The notes beneath the pieces are model-generated. The model made no database searches. It was not told the DNA's origin and saw only the letters and a program-made list of their open reading frames with translations. A program made the translations under genes and the position numbers. DNA of 64,000 nucleotides, from NCBI GenBank assembly GCA_016201045.1, contig JACQDM010000008.1:434001-498000 (forward strand). Direction: 5' to 3'. The stretch comes from Afipia sp. GTDB lineage: Bacteria > Pseudomonadota > Alphaproteobacteria > Rhizobiales > Xanthobacteraceae. How positions within the stretch are numbered: the stretch's first letter is position 1; each line of letters begins with the position of its first letter. Shown here piece after piece: positions 37,151 through 45,534 of this stretch.

Positions 37151-37285
37151 TCGAATTCCCTCTCAATCGGCGGATTTCGCAGCCACTTGCAGCCGGAAAG
37201 CGGCCGCTGTGACCTTCCTGCGCTTGCCCGCGGTTGCGTAATCCTTCAAAATAAGACCTTCGCTAACAACACTGGAGAAGTCACC

Positions 37286-37825
37286 ATTCGCCGTCCCAAC
37301 AGAGCCCCGCCCGTCGCAACCAAGGATGGGCCGCGCACCAACGATGAAATCCGCAATCTCGAAATCCAGCTGATCGATCAGACCGGCACAAACGTCGGTG
37401 TCACCGAGACCGTCGCCGCCATCAAGATGGCGATGGATGCCGGAATGGACCTCGTCGAGATTTCGCCGAACACCAATCCTCCCGTCTGCAAGATCATGGA
37501 CTACGGGAAGTTCAAGTTTCAGTCCCAGAAAAAAGCCGCCGAAGCCCGCAAGAAACAGAAGGTCGTCGAGATCAAGGAGATCAAGCTCCGCCCGATGATC
37601 GACGATCACGATTACAACGTGAAAATGAAGTCGATGCAGCGCTTCTTCGAGGAAGGCGACAAGGTCAAGGTGACGCTGCGCTACCGTGGACGCGAAATGG
37701 CGCACCAGGAAATCGGCACCAAGCTGCTCGACAAGGTGAAGACCGATACCGCCTCGTTCGCCAAGGTCGAACAGGACGCGAAGTTCGAGGGCCGCCAGGT
37801 CGTCATGGTTCTCGCGCCGAAATAA
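37286..37825 (+). CDS. infC: Translation initiation factor IF-3 (AUU start)
   Basis: 179 aa. The N-domain ([18 protein letters not shown]) and C-domain ([21 protein letters not shown], then [18 protein letters not shown]) are complete. The protein begins RRPNRAPP after an ATT codon at 37286, with GGAG 8 nt upstream. No ATG, GTG or TTG in frame lies at a reasonable place, and the length from ATT is that of the family. AUU is the rare start by which IF-3 limits its own translation in E. coli, so autoregulation is likely here. It stands apart from rpmI-rplT, which are 1.9 kb away. Confidence 0.95.
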   Translation: MRRPNRAPPVATKDGPRTNDEIRNLEIQLIDQTGTNVGVTETVAAIKMAMDAGMDLVEISPNTNPPVCKIMDYGKFKFQSQKKAAEARKKQKVVEIKEIKLRPMIDDHDYNVKMKSMQRFFEEGDKVKVTLRYRGREMAHQEIGTKLLDKVKTDTASFAKVEQDAKFEGRQVVMVLAPK

Positions 37826-37851
37826 TTTTTGTTCAACGGCGTTGAACATCG

Positions 37852-37877
37852 CAGCCCGTCGGGAGTTCGACGGGCTG
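37852..37877 (+). terminator. Hairpin after infC
   Basis: A 10 bp stem CAGCCCGTCG / CGACGGGCTG with a 6 nt loop, followed by only TTT. Just before it, at 37831-37847, lies a second palindrome, GTTCAAC-GGC-GTTGAAC. The pair probably ends or attenuates infC transcription before doxX; the T-run is weak. Confidence 0.6.
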
Positions 37878-37898
37878 TTTCCTTATCTGGAGGATCCC

Positions 37899-38312
37899 AT
37901 GCCGAACATCATCGCCCGCATTCTCGACTGGCCGTGGTTCCCGCTGATCGCGCGCGTCGTGCTGACGTTTCCATTCTGGGGCAGCGGCATTTCCAAGAGC
38001 ATCGATTTTCGGGGTGCCGTCGCCGAGATGGCGCAATACGGCCTGAAGCCGCCGGTACTGATCGCGCTGCTGGTGATCTTCACGCAGCTCGGCGGCTCGC
38101 TTCTAATCATCGCCAATCGCCGCACATGGTCGGGTGCCGGGGCGCTTGCGATCTTCACGCTGCTGACGATTCCGATCGCGCATGATTTCTGGAACCTGAA
38201 AGGCGACGAAGGAAAGTTCGAATTCTACGTCACGGTCGAACACATAGCCCTTGTCGGCGGCCTGATGCTGGCGGCGATCCTGTCGCGGTATTCGCCGCGC
38301 AAGGGGGCGTAA
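37899..38312 (+). CDS. DoxX family membrane protein
   Basis: 137 aa with four hydrophobic segments (about 13-30, 50-68, 76-94, 107-128). The DoxX signature includes RVVLTFPFWGSGISKSIDF and GSLLIIANRRTW. The start at 37899 follows GGAGG. DoxX proteins are tied to redox and thiol stress in other bacteria, but this one is not assigned a substrate. Confidence 0.88.
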   Translation: MPNIIARILDWPWFPLIARVVLTFPFWGSGISKSIDFRGAVAEMAQYGLKPPVLIALLVIFTQLGGSLLIIANRRTWSGAGALAIFTLLTIPIAHDFWNLKGDEGKFEFYVTVEHIALVGGLMLAAILSRYSPRKGA

Positions 38313-38343
38313 GTTGGTCGTTGCGAGAAAGGCACCTTAAGTT

Positions 38344-38411
38344 GTCATTGCCGGACTTGATCCGGCAATCCATCTTTCCCGATGGATGCGCGGGTCAAGC
38401 CCGCGCATGAC
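38344..38411. repeat. Cloverleaf-like intergenic element, copy B
   Basis: 68 bp. The closing stem GTCAT/ATGAC surrounds three arms: TTGCCGG-(7)-CCGGCAA, TCCATC-(6)-GATGGA and TGCGCGGG-(5)-CCCGCGCA. Copy C at 57499-57570 has the same arms with paired base changes. The remaining part of this 212 bp gap holds only the terminator at 38426. Confidence 0.85.
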
Positions 38412-38425
38412 GGTACGAGAAAACA

Positions 38426-38458
38426 AAAATGGCACCGCGGGACATGCGGCGCCATTTT
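38426..38458 (-). terminator. Rho-independent terminator of the 38525 gene
   Basis: On the minus strand, a 13 bp stem (AAAATGGCGCCGC / GCGGTGCCATTTT, one G-U) with a 7 nt loop leads into TGTTTT. It lies 66 bp after the stop of the secreted protein gene. Confidence 0.85.
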
Positions 38459-38524
38459 GACTCAGACCTAACTCAACGCAACGTCACGCTACTTACGCAA
38501 CGCACGCAACACTTACAAATTGGC

Positions 38525-38941
38525 TTACGAATTCCGTGTCGCTTCCCAGCGGCCCGAGCACGAGGTGCTCGCCGATTTGCCGGTCCACTGACCCGAACCT
38601 GCATTGCCGCTGAGCTTGCCGGTGCCGCTCGCCTGCTGATCGCCGCGCGCGATGGTGACGTTCACTGCGCCGGAATCGCCGACATTGCCCGAAACCTGAA
38701 AATCGTTCTGGCCGTTATAGAGAACGCGGCCGCCTTCCACCTTCACCGGATAGCGATAGGCCGGATCGCAGTTGCCGCTTTGGGTGACGATCGTCACCTG
38801 CCACGCGCCGTCGAACGACGCATTGGCCTTGGCGGCGCTGGCGAGCGCCACGGCGGCGACAAGGCTCAGCGCGGCGAGCGTCGTCGCGAACAAAAACTTG
38901 GCGCTTGAACTGATGGAAAAATCGGAGGCGCGGATGGCCAT
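38525..38941 (-). CDS. Small secreted protein, paralogue 1 (function unknown)
   Basis: 138 aa with an N-terminal signal (about 15-42, ending KANA). The mature part is ~96 residues of predicted beta structure, with FDGAWQVTIVTQSGNCDPAYRY at the start and CSGRWEATR at the end; the two Cys are likely disulphide-bonded. Its neighbour at 39076-39456 has the same layout and both cysteines, so the two are tandem duplicates. Family members occur in Bradyrhizobiaceae with no assigned role. A terminator follows. Confidence 0.82.
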   Translation of the reverse strand: MAIRASDFSISSSAKFLFATTLAALSLVAAVALASAAKANASFDGAWQVTIVTQSGNCDPAYRYPVKVEGGRVLYNGQNDFQVSGNVGDSGAVNVTIARGDQQASGTGKLSGNAGSGQWTGKSASTSCSGRWEATRNS

Positions 38942-39018
38942 GTCGTGTCCCTCGCAAATAAAGCTGACGGGACGTAGGGACCGATTGTGGCGATACTGTT
39001 ACCGCAATGCAGCGCAAC

Positions 39019-39039
39019 CCGGCATGGAGTCCATGCCGG
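39019..39039. repeat. 21 bp palindrome between the two secreted paralogues
   Basis: CCGGCATGGA-G-TCCATGCCGG, with perfect 10 bp arms. It lies 36 bp after the 39076 gene on the minus strand and 78 bp before the next paralogue, and pairing can extend to about 15 bp. No T-run follows, so it is not a standard terminator; a regulatory or mRNA-stabilising site is possible. Confidence 0.6.
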
Positions 39040-39075
39040 ATTGCTGGAACAGAAAAATATCAATACCTCAGTGGC

Positions 39076-39456
39076 TTACTGCCGCGTCGCTTCCCAATAG
39101 CCGCTGCAGCGCGCGCCCTGCAAAGTGCCCGACCACGTGCCCGAGCCGGATGTCGCGCCGAGCCGGCCGGTGGCACGGCCGCTCGAACTGCCCTGAACCA
39201 GCGAGACGCTGACCGCGCCGCCGCCGCTGACGCGGCCCGACATCGTGGTGCCGCCCGACGTAATCACCCGTCCGCCGGTCACCTGCATCGGAAAGGCATA
39301 GGCCGCGTCGCAATTGCCCGATCGAGTCGCGATCGTCACCGACCAGGGGCCGTCGAACCCGCCGGCAAAAGCGGGTGCCGACAGCAGAACGCCCGCGACG
39401 GCTGCGAGACGGGCGGAGGTCTTCAAACAGGCTGAAATCATGGGTTTCTCTCTCAA
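39076..39456 (-). CDS. Small secreted protein, paralogue 2 (function unknown)
   Basis: 126 aa, signal peptide about 1-31 (ending AFAGGF). The mature protein starts FDGPWSVTIATRSGNCDAAYAF and ends CSGYWEATRQ, matching its neighbour at 38525 in both Cys positions and in the central GGRV and serine/glycine-rich beta region. First gene of the pair on the minus strand. Both interrupt the infC to rpmI spacing. The 277 bp between this gene and rpmI hold its promoter region and the rpmI leader hairpin. Confidence 0.82.
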   Translation of the reverse strand: MREKPMISACLKTSARLAAVAGVLLSAPAFAGGFDGPWSVTIATRSGNCDAAYAFPMQVTGGRVITSGGTTMSGRVSGGGAVSVSLVQGSSSGRATGRLGATSGSGTWSGTLQGARCSGYWEATRQ

Positions 39457-39688
39457 ATGATTGGGCGGAAAAGGCTCGAAACCGGGGACGCACGATCTTG
39501 GTCAAATCGCGGGTCCAGTGCGTTCAAAAAGGCCGTTAATCGTTGCCAATTTTCCCGTTCTCTGCAATAAGCCGCCTCTCTCATCGCCCGGCTATCAAGG
39601 GCTGCCGTGGCGATGACCGATACGAGCTTGGTCCATTCGGGATTAAGCGAAGTATCTCAACGCTCTAACGAGCATTTCAGGCCGCCAC

Positions 39689-39706
39689 AGCGCCTTTCGG
39701 GGCGCT
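39689..39706 (+). promoter_or_regulatory. Hairpin in the rpmI-rplT leader
   Basis: AGCGCC-TTTCGG-GGCGCT followed by TTCGTG, 28 bp before rpmI. L20 often represses rpmI-rplT through leader RNA structure, so this may be part of an autoregulatory or attenuation element. No match to a defined leader family is claimed. Confidence 0.45.
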
Positions 39707-39733
39707 TTCGTGTTGCGGCAACAGGAGAGCCAA

Positions 39734-39934
39734 ATGCCCAAGCTGAAGACCAAGTCGGGCGCCAAAAAGCGCTTCAAAGTGACCGGCACCGGAAAGGTGA
39801 TGTCCGCCCATGCAGGCAAACGCCACGGCATGATCAAGCGGACCAAGAAGCAGATTCGTCAGCTGCGCGGCACGCGAGTGCTGTTCAAGACCGACGGCGA
39901 CAACATCAAGAAGTATTTCTTGCCGAACGCCTGA
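39734..39934 (+). CDS. rpmI: 50S ribosomal protein L35
   Basis: 66 aa, very basic. [21 protein letters not shown] at the start and the conserved R-x-L-x-x-x-x-L region. The ATG at 39734 follows AGGAGAG. Precedes rplT by 74 bp. Confidence 0.97.
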   Translation: MPKLKTKSGAKKRFKVTGTGKVMSAHAGKRHGMIKRTKKQIRQLRGTRVLFKTDGDNIKKYFLPNA

Positions 39935-40008
39935 TCGATCCGCGCTGATTTTCATTGGCCGCGTATGGGCGGCTGTCTGTTCAAACTTTTCGATGAAGGA
40001 ATATCGTC

Positions 40009-40368
40009 ATGGCTCGCGTCAAACGCGGTGTGACCGCACACGCCAAGCACAAGAAAGTCTACAAGGCCGCCAAGGGTTTTCGCGGACGCCGCAAGAACAC
40101 CATCCGCGCGGCGAAGGCTGCCGTGGACAAGGCGGGGCAATACGCTTTCGCCGCCCGCAAGCTGAAGAAGCGCACCTTCCGCGCGCTCTGGATCCAGCGC
40201 ATCAACGCGGCTGTGCGTCCGCTCGGCATGACCTACAGCGTGTTCATCGGCGGCCTCGCCAAGTCGGGCATCGTCGCTGACCGCAAGGTGCTTTCGGATC
40301 TCGCGATCCACGAACCGGCGGCGTTCAAGCTGATCGCCGAAAAAGCCAAGGCCGCACTCGCGGCGTAA
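40009..40368 (+). CDS. rplT: 50S ribosomal protein L20
   Basis: 119 aa. [15 protein letters not shown] at the start, [13 protein letters not shown] and [18 protein letters not shown] are conserved. L20 is needed for early 50S assembly and is the likely autoregulator of its own operon. Followed after 15 bp by the DinB gene. Confidence 0.98.
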   Translation: MARVKRGVTAHAKHKKVYKAAKGFRGRRKNTIRAAKAAVDKAGQYAFAARKLKKRTFRALWIQRINAAVRPLGMTYSVFIGGLAKSGIVADRKVLSDLAIHEPAAFKLIAEKAKAALAA

Positions 40369-40383
40369 GCCTCGGAGCCTCGC

Positions 40384-40884
40384 ATGATGCGCCCCGCTTA
40401 TGTGCAGCGAATGGCGCGTTACAATCGCTGGCAGAACGAAAGTCTCTACAACGCGGCGGATCGTCTCTCCGATGAGGAGAGGCGACTGGACCGTGGCGCG
40501 TTCTTCAAATCCATCCACGCAACGCTCAGTCACCTTTTGTGGGCCGACAGCCAGTGGATGGCGCGCTTCGAAAATCAGGAACGTCCGCCCGGCGGCATCA
40601 AGGAATCGGTTTCGCTGTGGCCCGACTGGGATGACATGAAGGCGAAGCGCGCCGCGATGGACGAACGCATTCTGAATTGGTCGCGCGGCGTGAACGATGA
40701 ATTTCTTGGCGGCGAGATCGCGTGGTTCTCGGGCTCGGCACAGCGCGATGTGGTGAAGCCGGCGTCCGAAATCATGATGCATTTTTTCAATCACCAGACC
40801 CACCATCGCGGTCAGGTGCATGCGATGCTGACACAGGCCGGAGCAAAACCCGGCGACACCGATTTGTGGCTGATGCCGGAGTGA
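40384..40884 (+). CDS. DinB family protein
   Basis: 166 aa four-helix bundle. The metal-ligand histidines lie in SIHATLSHLLW (helix 2) and FNHQTHHRGQVHAML (helix 4), as in the DinB/YfiT superfamily, which includes thiol-dependent transferases such as BshA partners. The reaction is unknown. Its stop (40882-40884) directly abuts the pheS start, so it is inserted into the rplT-pheS transcript and is probably expressed with it. Confidence 0.88.
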   Translation: MMRPAYVQRMARYNRWQNESLYNAADRLSDEERRLDRGAFFKSIHATLSHLLWADSQWMARFENQERPPGGIKESVSLWPDWDDMKAKRAAMDERILNWSRGVNDEFLGGEIAWFSGSAQRDVVKPASEIMMHFFNHQTHHRGQVHAMLTQAGAKPGDTDLWLMPE

Positions 40885-41973
40885 ATGACTTTGTCCGATC
40901 TCGATAAATTGCAGAACGACATTCTCGGCGCGATTGCCGCCGCTTCCGATGAAGCCGCGCTCGAAGCCGTGCGCGTCGGCGCGTTGGGCAAGAAAGGGTC
41001 GATCTCCGCGCTGCTCGCAACGCTCGGCAAGATGACGCCGGACGAGCGCAAGACCGAAGGCGCGAAGATCAATCTCGCCAAGGACAAGGTGACGGAGGCG
41101 CTTGCCGCGCGCCGCGACGTTCTGAAAAACGCCGCGCTGGATTCGCGCCTCGCTTCGGAAACCATCGACGTCTCGCTGCCGGTGCGCGAGACGCCCACTG
41201 AGACTGGCCGCATCCACCCGCTCTCTCAGGTGTGGGACGAGATCACGACCATCTTCGCCGACATGGGTTTCTCGGTTGCCGAAGGCCCGGACATCGAGAC
41301 CGACGATTACAATTTCACCAAGCTGAATTTCCCCGAAGGCCATCCGGCGCGGGAAATGCACGACACATTCTTCTTCAATCGAAAGCCCGATGGCGAACGC
41401 CTGCTTCTGCGCACGCACACCTCACCCGTGCAGGTGCGCACGATGCTGTCGCAAAAGCCGCCGATCCGCGTGATCTGCCCCGGCCGCACCTATCGCATCG
41501 ACAGTGACGCGACGCATACGCCGCAATTCCATCAGGTCGAAGGCCTCGTGATCGACAAGGGTTCGCATCTCGGCCACCTGAAATGGATCCTCGCCGAATT
41601 CTGCAAGGCGTTTTTTGAGGTCGACAACGTCACGATGAAATTCCGCCCGTCGTTCTTCCCGTTCACCGAACCGTCGCTCGAAGTCGACATCCAGTGCCGC
41701 CGCGACAAGGGCGAGATTCGTTTCGGCGAGGGCAATGACTGGCTTGAGATTCTCGGCTGCGGCATGGTGCATCCGAACGTGCTGCGCGCCTGCGGCATCG
41801 ATCCCGACGTCTATCAGGGCTTCGCGTGGGGCATGGGCATCGATCGCGTCGCGATGCTGAAATACGGAATCAGCGATCTGCGCCAGATGTTCGAGTCGGA
41901 TGTGCGCTGGATCAATCACTACGGCTTCAAGCCGCTCGATGTGCCGACGCTGGCGGGGGGATTGAGTTCGTGA
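40885..41973 (+). CDS. pheS: Phenylalanyl-tRNA synthetase alpha subunit
   Basis: 362 aa. The N-terminal coiled-coil (about 1-85) binds tRNA; class II motifs follow: motif 2 around [12 protein letters not shown] and motif 3 [13 protein letters not shown] near the C-terminus. The Phe pocket residues lie in [16 protein letters not shown]. The stop is followed by the DUF559 cassette rather than by pheT directly. Confidence 0.97.
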   Translation: MTLSDLDKLQNDILGAIAAASDEAALEAVRVGALGKKGSISALLATLGKMTPDERKTEGAKINLAKDKVTEALAARRDVLKNAALDSRLASETIDVSLPVRETPTETGRIHPLSQVWDEITTIFADMGFSVAEGPDIETDDYNFTKLNFPEGHPAREMHDTFFFNRKPDGERLLLRTHTSPVQVRTMLSQKPPIRVICPGRTYRIDSDATHTPQFHQVEGLVIDKGSHLGHLKWILAEFCKAFFEVDNVTMKFRPSFFPFTEPSLEVDIQCRRDKGEIRFGEGNDWLEILGCGMVHPNVLRACGIDPDVYQGFAWGMGIDRVAMLKYGISDLRQMFESDVRWINHYGFKPLDVPTLAGGLSS

Positions 41974-41988
41974 GAGCAACCGCGCATT

Positions 41989-42024
41989 CCCTCCCCCGCC
42001 TGCGGGGGAGGGTCAGGGAGGGGG
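41989..42024. repeat. Left inverted repeat of the DUF559 cassette
   Basis: 36 bp. An 11 bp perfect hairpin (CCCTCCCCCGC, 2 nt, GCGGGGGAGGG), then GGGAGGGGG. It is the reverse complement of the element at 42407-42439 with few differences. The GGGAGGGGG at 42016-42024 also serves as the ribosome site of the DUF559 gene. Confidence 0.88.
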
Positions 42025-42026
42025 CG

Positions 42027-42464
42027 ATGGCTGACGAACCGAAGCGTCCAGTCTGGCATGTTCGCATGACAACGCGCGGTAATGCGCGTCGATTGCGTCG
42101 CGATTCAACAGATGCCGAAAGGCTTATGTGGAAAGAATTGCGCGCGCATCGGCTCGATGGCGCGAGCTTTCGTCGGCAAACTCCGATTGGACCATACATC
42201 GTCGATTTCGTCTGTCATGCAGCGCGCCTCATCGTCGAGATTGATGGCGGGCAACATTTCGAAGATGCCGGGCTGGCAGCCGACGCTCAACGAGATTTCT
42301 ATTTGAGAACTCAAGGGTTCAGCGTGCTGCGCTTCAGCAACGCTGACGTTTTGAAAAATATCTCAGGCGTGCTCGAAACGATCCTGCCTCATGTCAAAAA
42401 GAACAACCCCCTCCCAACCTCCCCCGCAAGCGGGGGAGGAGAAGAGGGCGGAGACTTTCAATGA
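42027..42464 (+). CDS. DUF559 (Vsr-like endonuclease superfamily) protein inserted between pheS and pheT
   Basis: 145 aa. DUF559 belongs to the PD-(D/E)xK restriction-endonuclease-like superfamily. The likely catalytic residues are Asp60 (GPYIVDFV), Glu71 and Asp73 ([10 protein letters not shown]). The N-terminal basic helix ([19 protein letters not shown]) is typical. The Shine-Dalgarno lies inside the left repeat, and residues ~127-141 ([14 protein letters not shown]) are encoded by the right repeat, so the tail is repeat-derived. The stop overlaps the pheT ATG (ATGA, 42461-42464). Activity is unknown; it may be a domesticated or mobile nuclease gene. Confidence 0.88.
   Translation: MADEPKRPVWHVRMTTRGNARRLRRDSTDAERLMWKELRAHRLDGASFRRQTPIGPYIVDFVCHAARLIVEIDGGQHFEDAGLAADAQRDFYLRTQGFSVLRFSNADVLKNISGVLETILPHVKKNNPLPTSPASGGGEEGGDFQ
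42407..42439. repeat. Right inverted repeat of the DUF559 cassette
   Basis: 33 bp: CCCCCTCCC, 3 nt, then CTCCCCCGC-AA-GCGGGGGAG. It is the inverted copy of 41989-42024 and is read through by the 3' end of the DUF559 frame. The two elements bound a ~450 bp cassette. No target duplication is evident at its edges. Confidence 0.88.
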
Positions 42465-44893
42465 AATTCACTCTCTCCTGGCTGAAAGAGCATCTCGACA
42501 CCGGCGAGTCTTTGGAAAAGCTCGCCGACAAGCTCACCATGATCGGGCTTGAGGTCGAACACATCGAGGACAAGGCGAAGGCGCTGGCGCCGTTCGTGAT
42601 CGCGAAAGTGATTTCGGCTGCGAAGCATCCGAACGCTGACAAGCTGCAAGTGTGCATGGTCGATTACGGCCAGGTCGCGAAAGGCGAAAAGCCGCTGCAG
42701 GTCGTGTGCGGCGCGCCGAATGCGCGCGCGGGATTGCTCAGCGTGTTCTCACCGGCGGGCACCTACATTCCGGGCAAGAACATTACGTTGTCTGTCGGCA
42801 ACATTCGCGGCGTCGAATCTCATGGCATGCTGTGCTCCGCCGCCGAACTCGAACTCTCCAACGATCACGACGGCATCATCGAATTGCCCGCAGACGCGCC
42901 GGTCGGAAAATCCTACGCGGACTATGCGGGTCTGGGCGATCCGGTGATCGAGATCAACCTCACGCCGAACCGTCAGGACTGCACCGGCGTTCATGGAATT
43001 GCGCGCGATCTCGCCGCCGCCGACATGGGCAAGTTCAAGGATCAGGCGCCGAAGCAGATCAAGGGCGAGTTCCCCTGCCCCGTTACGGTGAAGATCGAGG
43101 ACGAAAAACTCTGCCCCGGTTTCGCGCTGCGCCTCGTGCGCGGCGTCAAGAACGGCCCCTCGCCGGAATGGCTGCAAAAGCGCCTCACGTCGATCGGACT
43201 TCGCCCGATCAACGCACTGGTGGACATCACCAACTTCATGACGTTCGACCGCGCGCGTCCGCTGCACGTGTTCGACGCCAAGAAGGTCAAAGGCAACCTC
43301 GTCGTGCGCCGCGCGAAGGCTGGCGAAACTTTGGTCGCACTCGACGGCAAGACCTACACGCTCGACGATTCGATCTGCGTCATTGCGGACGACAAGGGCG
43401 TCGAATCTCTTTCAGGCATCATGGGCGGCGAAGAATCGGGTTGCGACGAGACCACCACCGACGTGCTGATCGAATCCGCGCTGTGGAACGAAATCAACAT
43501 CGCGCAGACCGGCCGCAAGCTCGGCGTCAATTCGGATGCGCGCTATCGCTTCGAACGCGGCGTCGATCCGGCCTTCATGGTGCCGGGCCTTGAGATGGCG
43601 ACGAAGCTCGTGATGGATCTCTGTGGGGGCTCGCCGTCCGAGGTTGTCGTCGCGGGCAAATCGCACGGCGACGACCGCATCGTCGAATTTCCCATCGACG
43701 AGGTAAAGCGCCTCACCGGGCTGGACGTGCCGCTGCCGGAGATCAAGCGCATTCTCACTCATCTCGGCTTCCTGCTCGTCGGCAAGGAGCCGGTCGTGAA
43801 GGTTGCCGTGCCGTCGTGGCGTTCGGACGTTCACGGCAAGGCCGACATCGTCGAGGAAATCGTCCGCATCTTCGGTGTCGACAACGTGCCGATGACACCG
43901 TTCGAGCGTGGCGATGCACCGCGCAAGCCTGTTCTCACGCAGCTTCAGAACCGCACGCGCCGCGCCAAGCGCGCACTCGCCGCGCGCGGCATGATGGAAG
44001 CCGTCACATGGTCTTTCGTCTCGAAACCGCAGGCGGACCTGTTCGGCGGCGGCAAAGCCGAACTGGCGCTCGCCAATCCGATTGCCGCCGATCTCTCCGA
44101 CATGCGCCCGTCGCTGATTCCCGGACTCGTCGCTGCCGCGCAGGCTAACGCCAATCGCGGTTACGACGATGTGGCGCTTTTTGAAGTGGGCCAGATTTTC
44201 AAAGGCGACAAGCCCGAAGACCAGTTCATGGCAGCCTCCGGTGTGCGCCGTGCGCTGGCATCATCCAAAGGCAACGGACGTTTCTGGACGGGTTCGATGA
44301 GCGTCGATGCATTCGACGCCAAGGCCGACGCGCTTGCGGTGCTCGCTGCGTCCGGTGCGCCGGTGCAGGGCTTGCAGGTCGTTGCGGCATCCGAGTCGAA
44401 GAATTTTCCGGCTTGGCTGCATCCGGGACGCAGCGGGGCCATTCAAATTGGTCCGCAGAACGTGCTGGGATATTTCGGCGAACTGCACCCCCGCGCGCTG
44501 GAAGCGCTCGGTGCCGAAGGCCCGCTCGTTGCATTCGAAGTGACGTTGCAGAAAATTCCCGATGCGAAGGCGAAACCGACCCGCGCCAAGCCGCTGCTCG
44601 AGCTCGCGGCATTCCAGCCGGTGTCGCGCGACTTCGCGTTCATCGTGGATCGCAAGATTGCAGCAGGCGACATCGTCCGCGCGGCGCAAGGCGTGGACAG
44701 AAAGCTGATTACGACCGTCACGGTTTTCGACGTCTACGAAGGCAAGGGCATCGAGGATGGCAAGAAATCCATCGCCATCGCCGTGACGCTGCAGCCGCGC
44801 GAAAAAACCCTGACCGATCAGGAGATCGACGCAGTTGCAGCAAAGATCGTGGCCGAGGTGACGAAGAAAACCGGCGGCGTGCTTCGCGGATAG
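42461..44893 (+). CDS. pheT: Phenylalanyl-tRNA synthetase beta subunit
   Basis: 810 aa, full length. An N-terminal tRNA-binding EMAP-like domain (about 40-150, LQVCMVDYG), the B3/B4 editing region (about 210-390), B5, the core, and a C-terminal anticodon-binding domain ([13 protein letters not shown]). The start overlaps the DUF559 stop, so translation may be coupled to it in place of pheS. Confidence 0.97.
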   Translation: MKFTLSWLKEHLDTGESLEKLADKLTMIGLEVEHIEDKAKALAPFVIAKVISAAKHPNADKLQVCMVDYGQVAKGEKPLQVVCGAPNARAGLLSVFSPAGTYIPGKNITLSVGNIRGVESHGMLCSAAELELSNDHDGIIELPADAPVGKSYADYAGLGDPVIEINLTPNRQDCTGVHGIARDLAAADMGKFKDQAPKQIKGEFPCPVTVKIEDEKLCPGFALRLVRGVKNGPSPEWLQKRLTSIGLRPINALVDITNFMTFDRARPLHVFDAKKVKGNLVVRRAKAGETLVALDGKTYTLDDSICVIADDKGVESLSGIMGGEESGCDETTTDVLIESALWNEINIAQTGRKLGVNSDARYRFERGVDPAFMVPGLEMATKLVMDLCGGSPSEVVVAGKSHGDDRIVEFPIDEVKRLTGLDVPLPEIKRILTHLGFLLVGKEPVVKVAVPSWRSDVHGKADIVEEIVRIFGVDNVPMTPFERGDAPRKPVLTQLQNRTRRAKRALAARGMMEAVTWSFVSKPQADLFGGGKAELALANPIAADLSDMRPSLIPGLVAAAQANANRGYDDVALFEVGQIFKGDKPEDQFMAASGVRRALASSKGNGRFWTGSMSVDAFDAKADALAVLAASGAPVQGLQVVAASESKNFPAWLHPGRSGAIQIGPQNVLGYFGELHPRALEALGAEGPLVAFEVTLQKIPDAKAKPTRAKPLLELAAFQPVSRDFAFIVDRKIAAGDIVRAAQGVDRKLITTVTVFDVYEGKGIEDGKKSIAIAVTLQPREKTLTDQEIDAVAAKIVAEVTKKTGGVLRG

Positions 44894-44903
44894 TTGCGCC
44901 CGG

Positions 44904-45278
44904 TCACGCTAGAAGGTCGAGCGGTACATTCAATACGTCCGCAATGCGACGCAGGGTTTCCGGCGTGCCAGTGCGGCGCCCGTTCTCGATATCGGAAATA
45001 TGTCCCTGACCGATACCCGTCTTGAACGACAGATACATTTGAGTAACGTCGCGCCAGTCACGCAGAACCCGAATGGCATTTTCACCATTCGCCAGCCGGT
45101 CCGCGACGAATTTTGGCAGCAGGATATCTTCCGACGCCTGCTTACGCGCCCGCGCAACAAGCCTCGCCGTCCCGGCGTCTTCATCGGCTTCCGCAGCCTT
45201 CGCGATCAGCGCGTCATACTCTTGACGCGGCAGAATTGCGACTTCCCCTTTTGGGGTTTTTTGAAAGCGAACACCCAT
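44904..45278 (-). CDS. XRE-family antitoxin
   Basis: 124 aa. The C-terminal ~55 residues form a helix-turn-helix XRE domain (MYLSFKTGIGQGHISDIENGRRTGTPETLRRIADVLNVPLD). The N-terminal part (PKGEVAILPRQEYDALIAKAAEADED) probably contacts the toxin. It lies 8 bp after the RelE-type toxin gene, in toxin-first order. Stop codon 10 bp from that of pheT (convergent). Confidence 0.88.
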   Translation of the reverse strand: MGVRFQKTPKGEVAILPRQEYDALIAKAAEADEDAGTARLVARARKQASEDILLPKFVADRLANGENAIRVLRDWRDVTQMYLSFKTGIGQGHISDIENGRRTGTPETLRRIADVLNVPLDLLA

Positions 45279-45286
45279 ACCGGCTC

Positions 45287-45526
45287 CTAGACGTAAATTT
45301 CTCGTCTATGTCCAACGGCGACAACAACAATAGTTCGACCGTCTTCGTAAAAGATGACGCGCCAGTCTCCGACACGAAGCCGCGCGCCCGCACGTCCCTT
45401 GAGCTTTTTTACATCGCCCGTGCCACTCGATGCAAATTCAACCAGCTGGGCATCAATCCGCCCTCTAATATCTTTCGATAACTTGGCCCATTGCCGCGCA
45501 CCCTTGGACGTGAAGACAATTGCCCG
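45287..45526 (-). CDS. RelE/ParE-superfamily toxin
   Basis: 79 aa basic protein (RAIVFTSKGARQWAKLSKDIRGRI at the start, then KLKGRAGARLRVGDWRVIFYEDGRTIVVVAVGHRREIY). The GxxRxRVGDWRVIF core and the terminal GHRxxIY are the RelE-type fold. Such toxins usually cleave mRNA at the ribosome or inhibit gyrase; which one is not clear here. The ATG at 45526 is taken because an earlier ATG lies in the operator palindrome. Confidence 0.88.
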   Translation of the reverse strand, partial: RAIVFTSKGARQWAKLSKDIRGRIDAQLVEFASSGTGDVKKLKGRAGARLRVGDWRVIFYEDGRTIVVVAVGHRREIYV

Positions 45527-45534
45527 CATCAGAT

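Noticed and set aside
39019-39039. The palindrome between the secreted paralogues as a terminator.
   Set aside because: There is no T-run on either strand after it, so it is listed as a repeat of unknown role.
39952-41418. A 488-codon open frame on the minus strand across rplT, the DinB gene and pheS.
   Set aside because: It runs antisense to three well-supported genes and has low-complexity Arg/His-rich sequence typical of shadows.
41985-42445. The DUF559 cassette as a conventional insertion sequence.
   Set aside because: No transposase domain, no terminal DDE or HUH signatures, and no target-site duplication could be found; hence it is described only as a repeat-bounded cassette.
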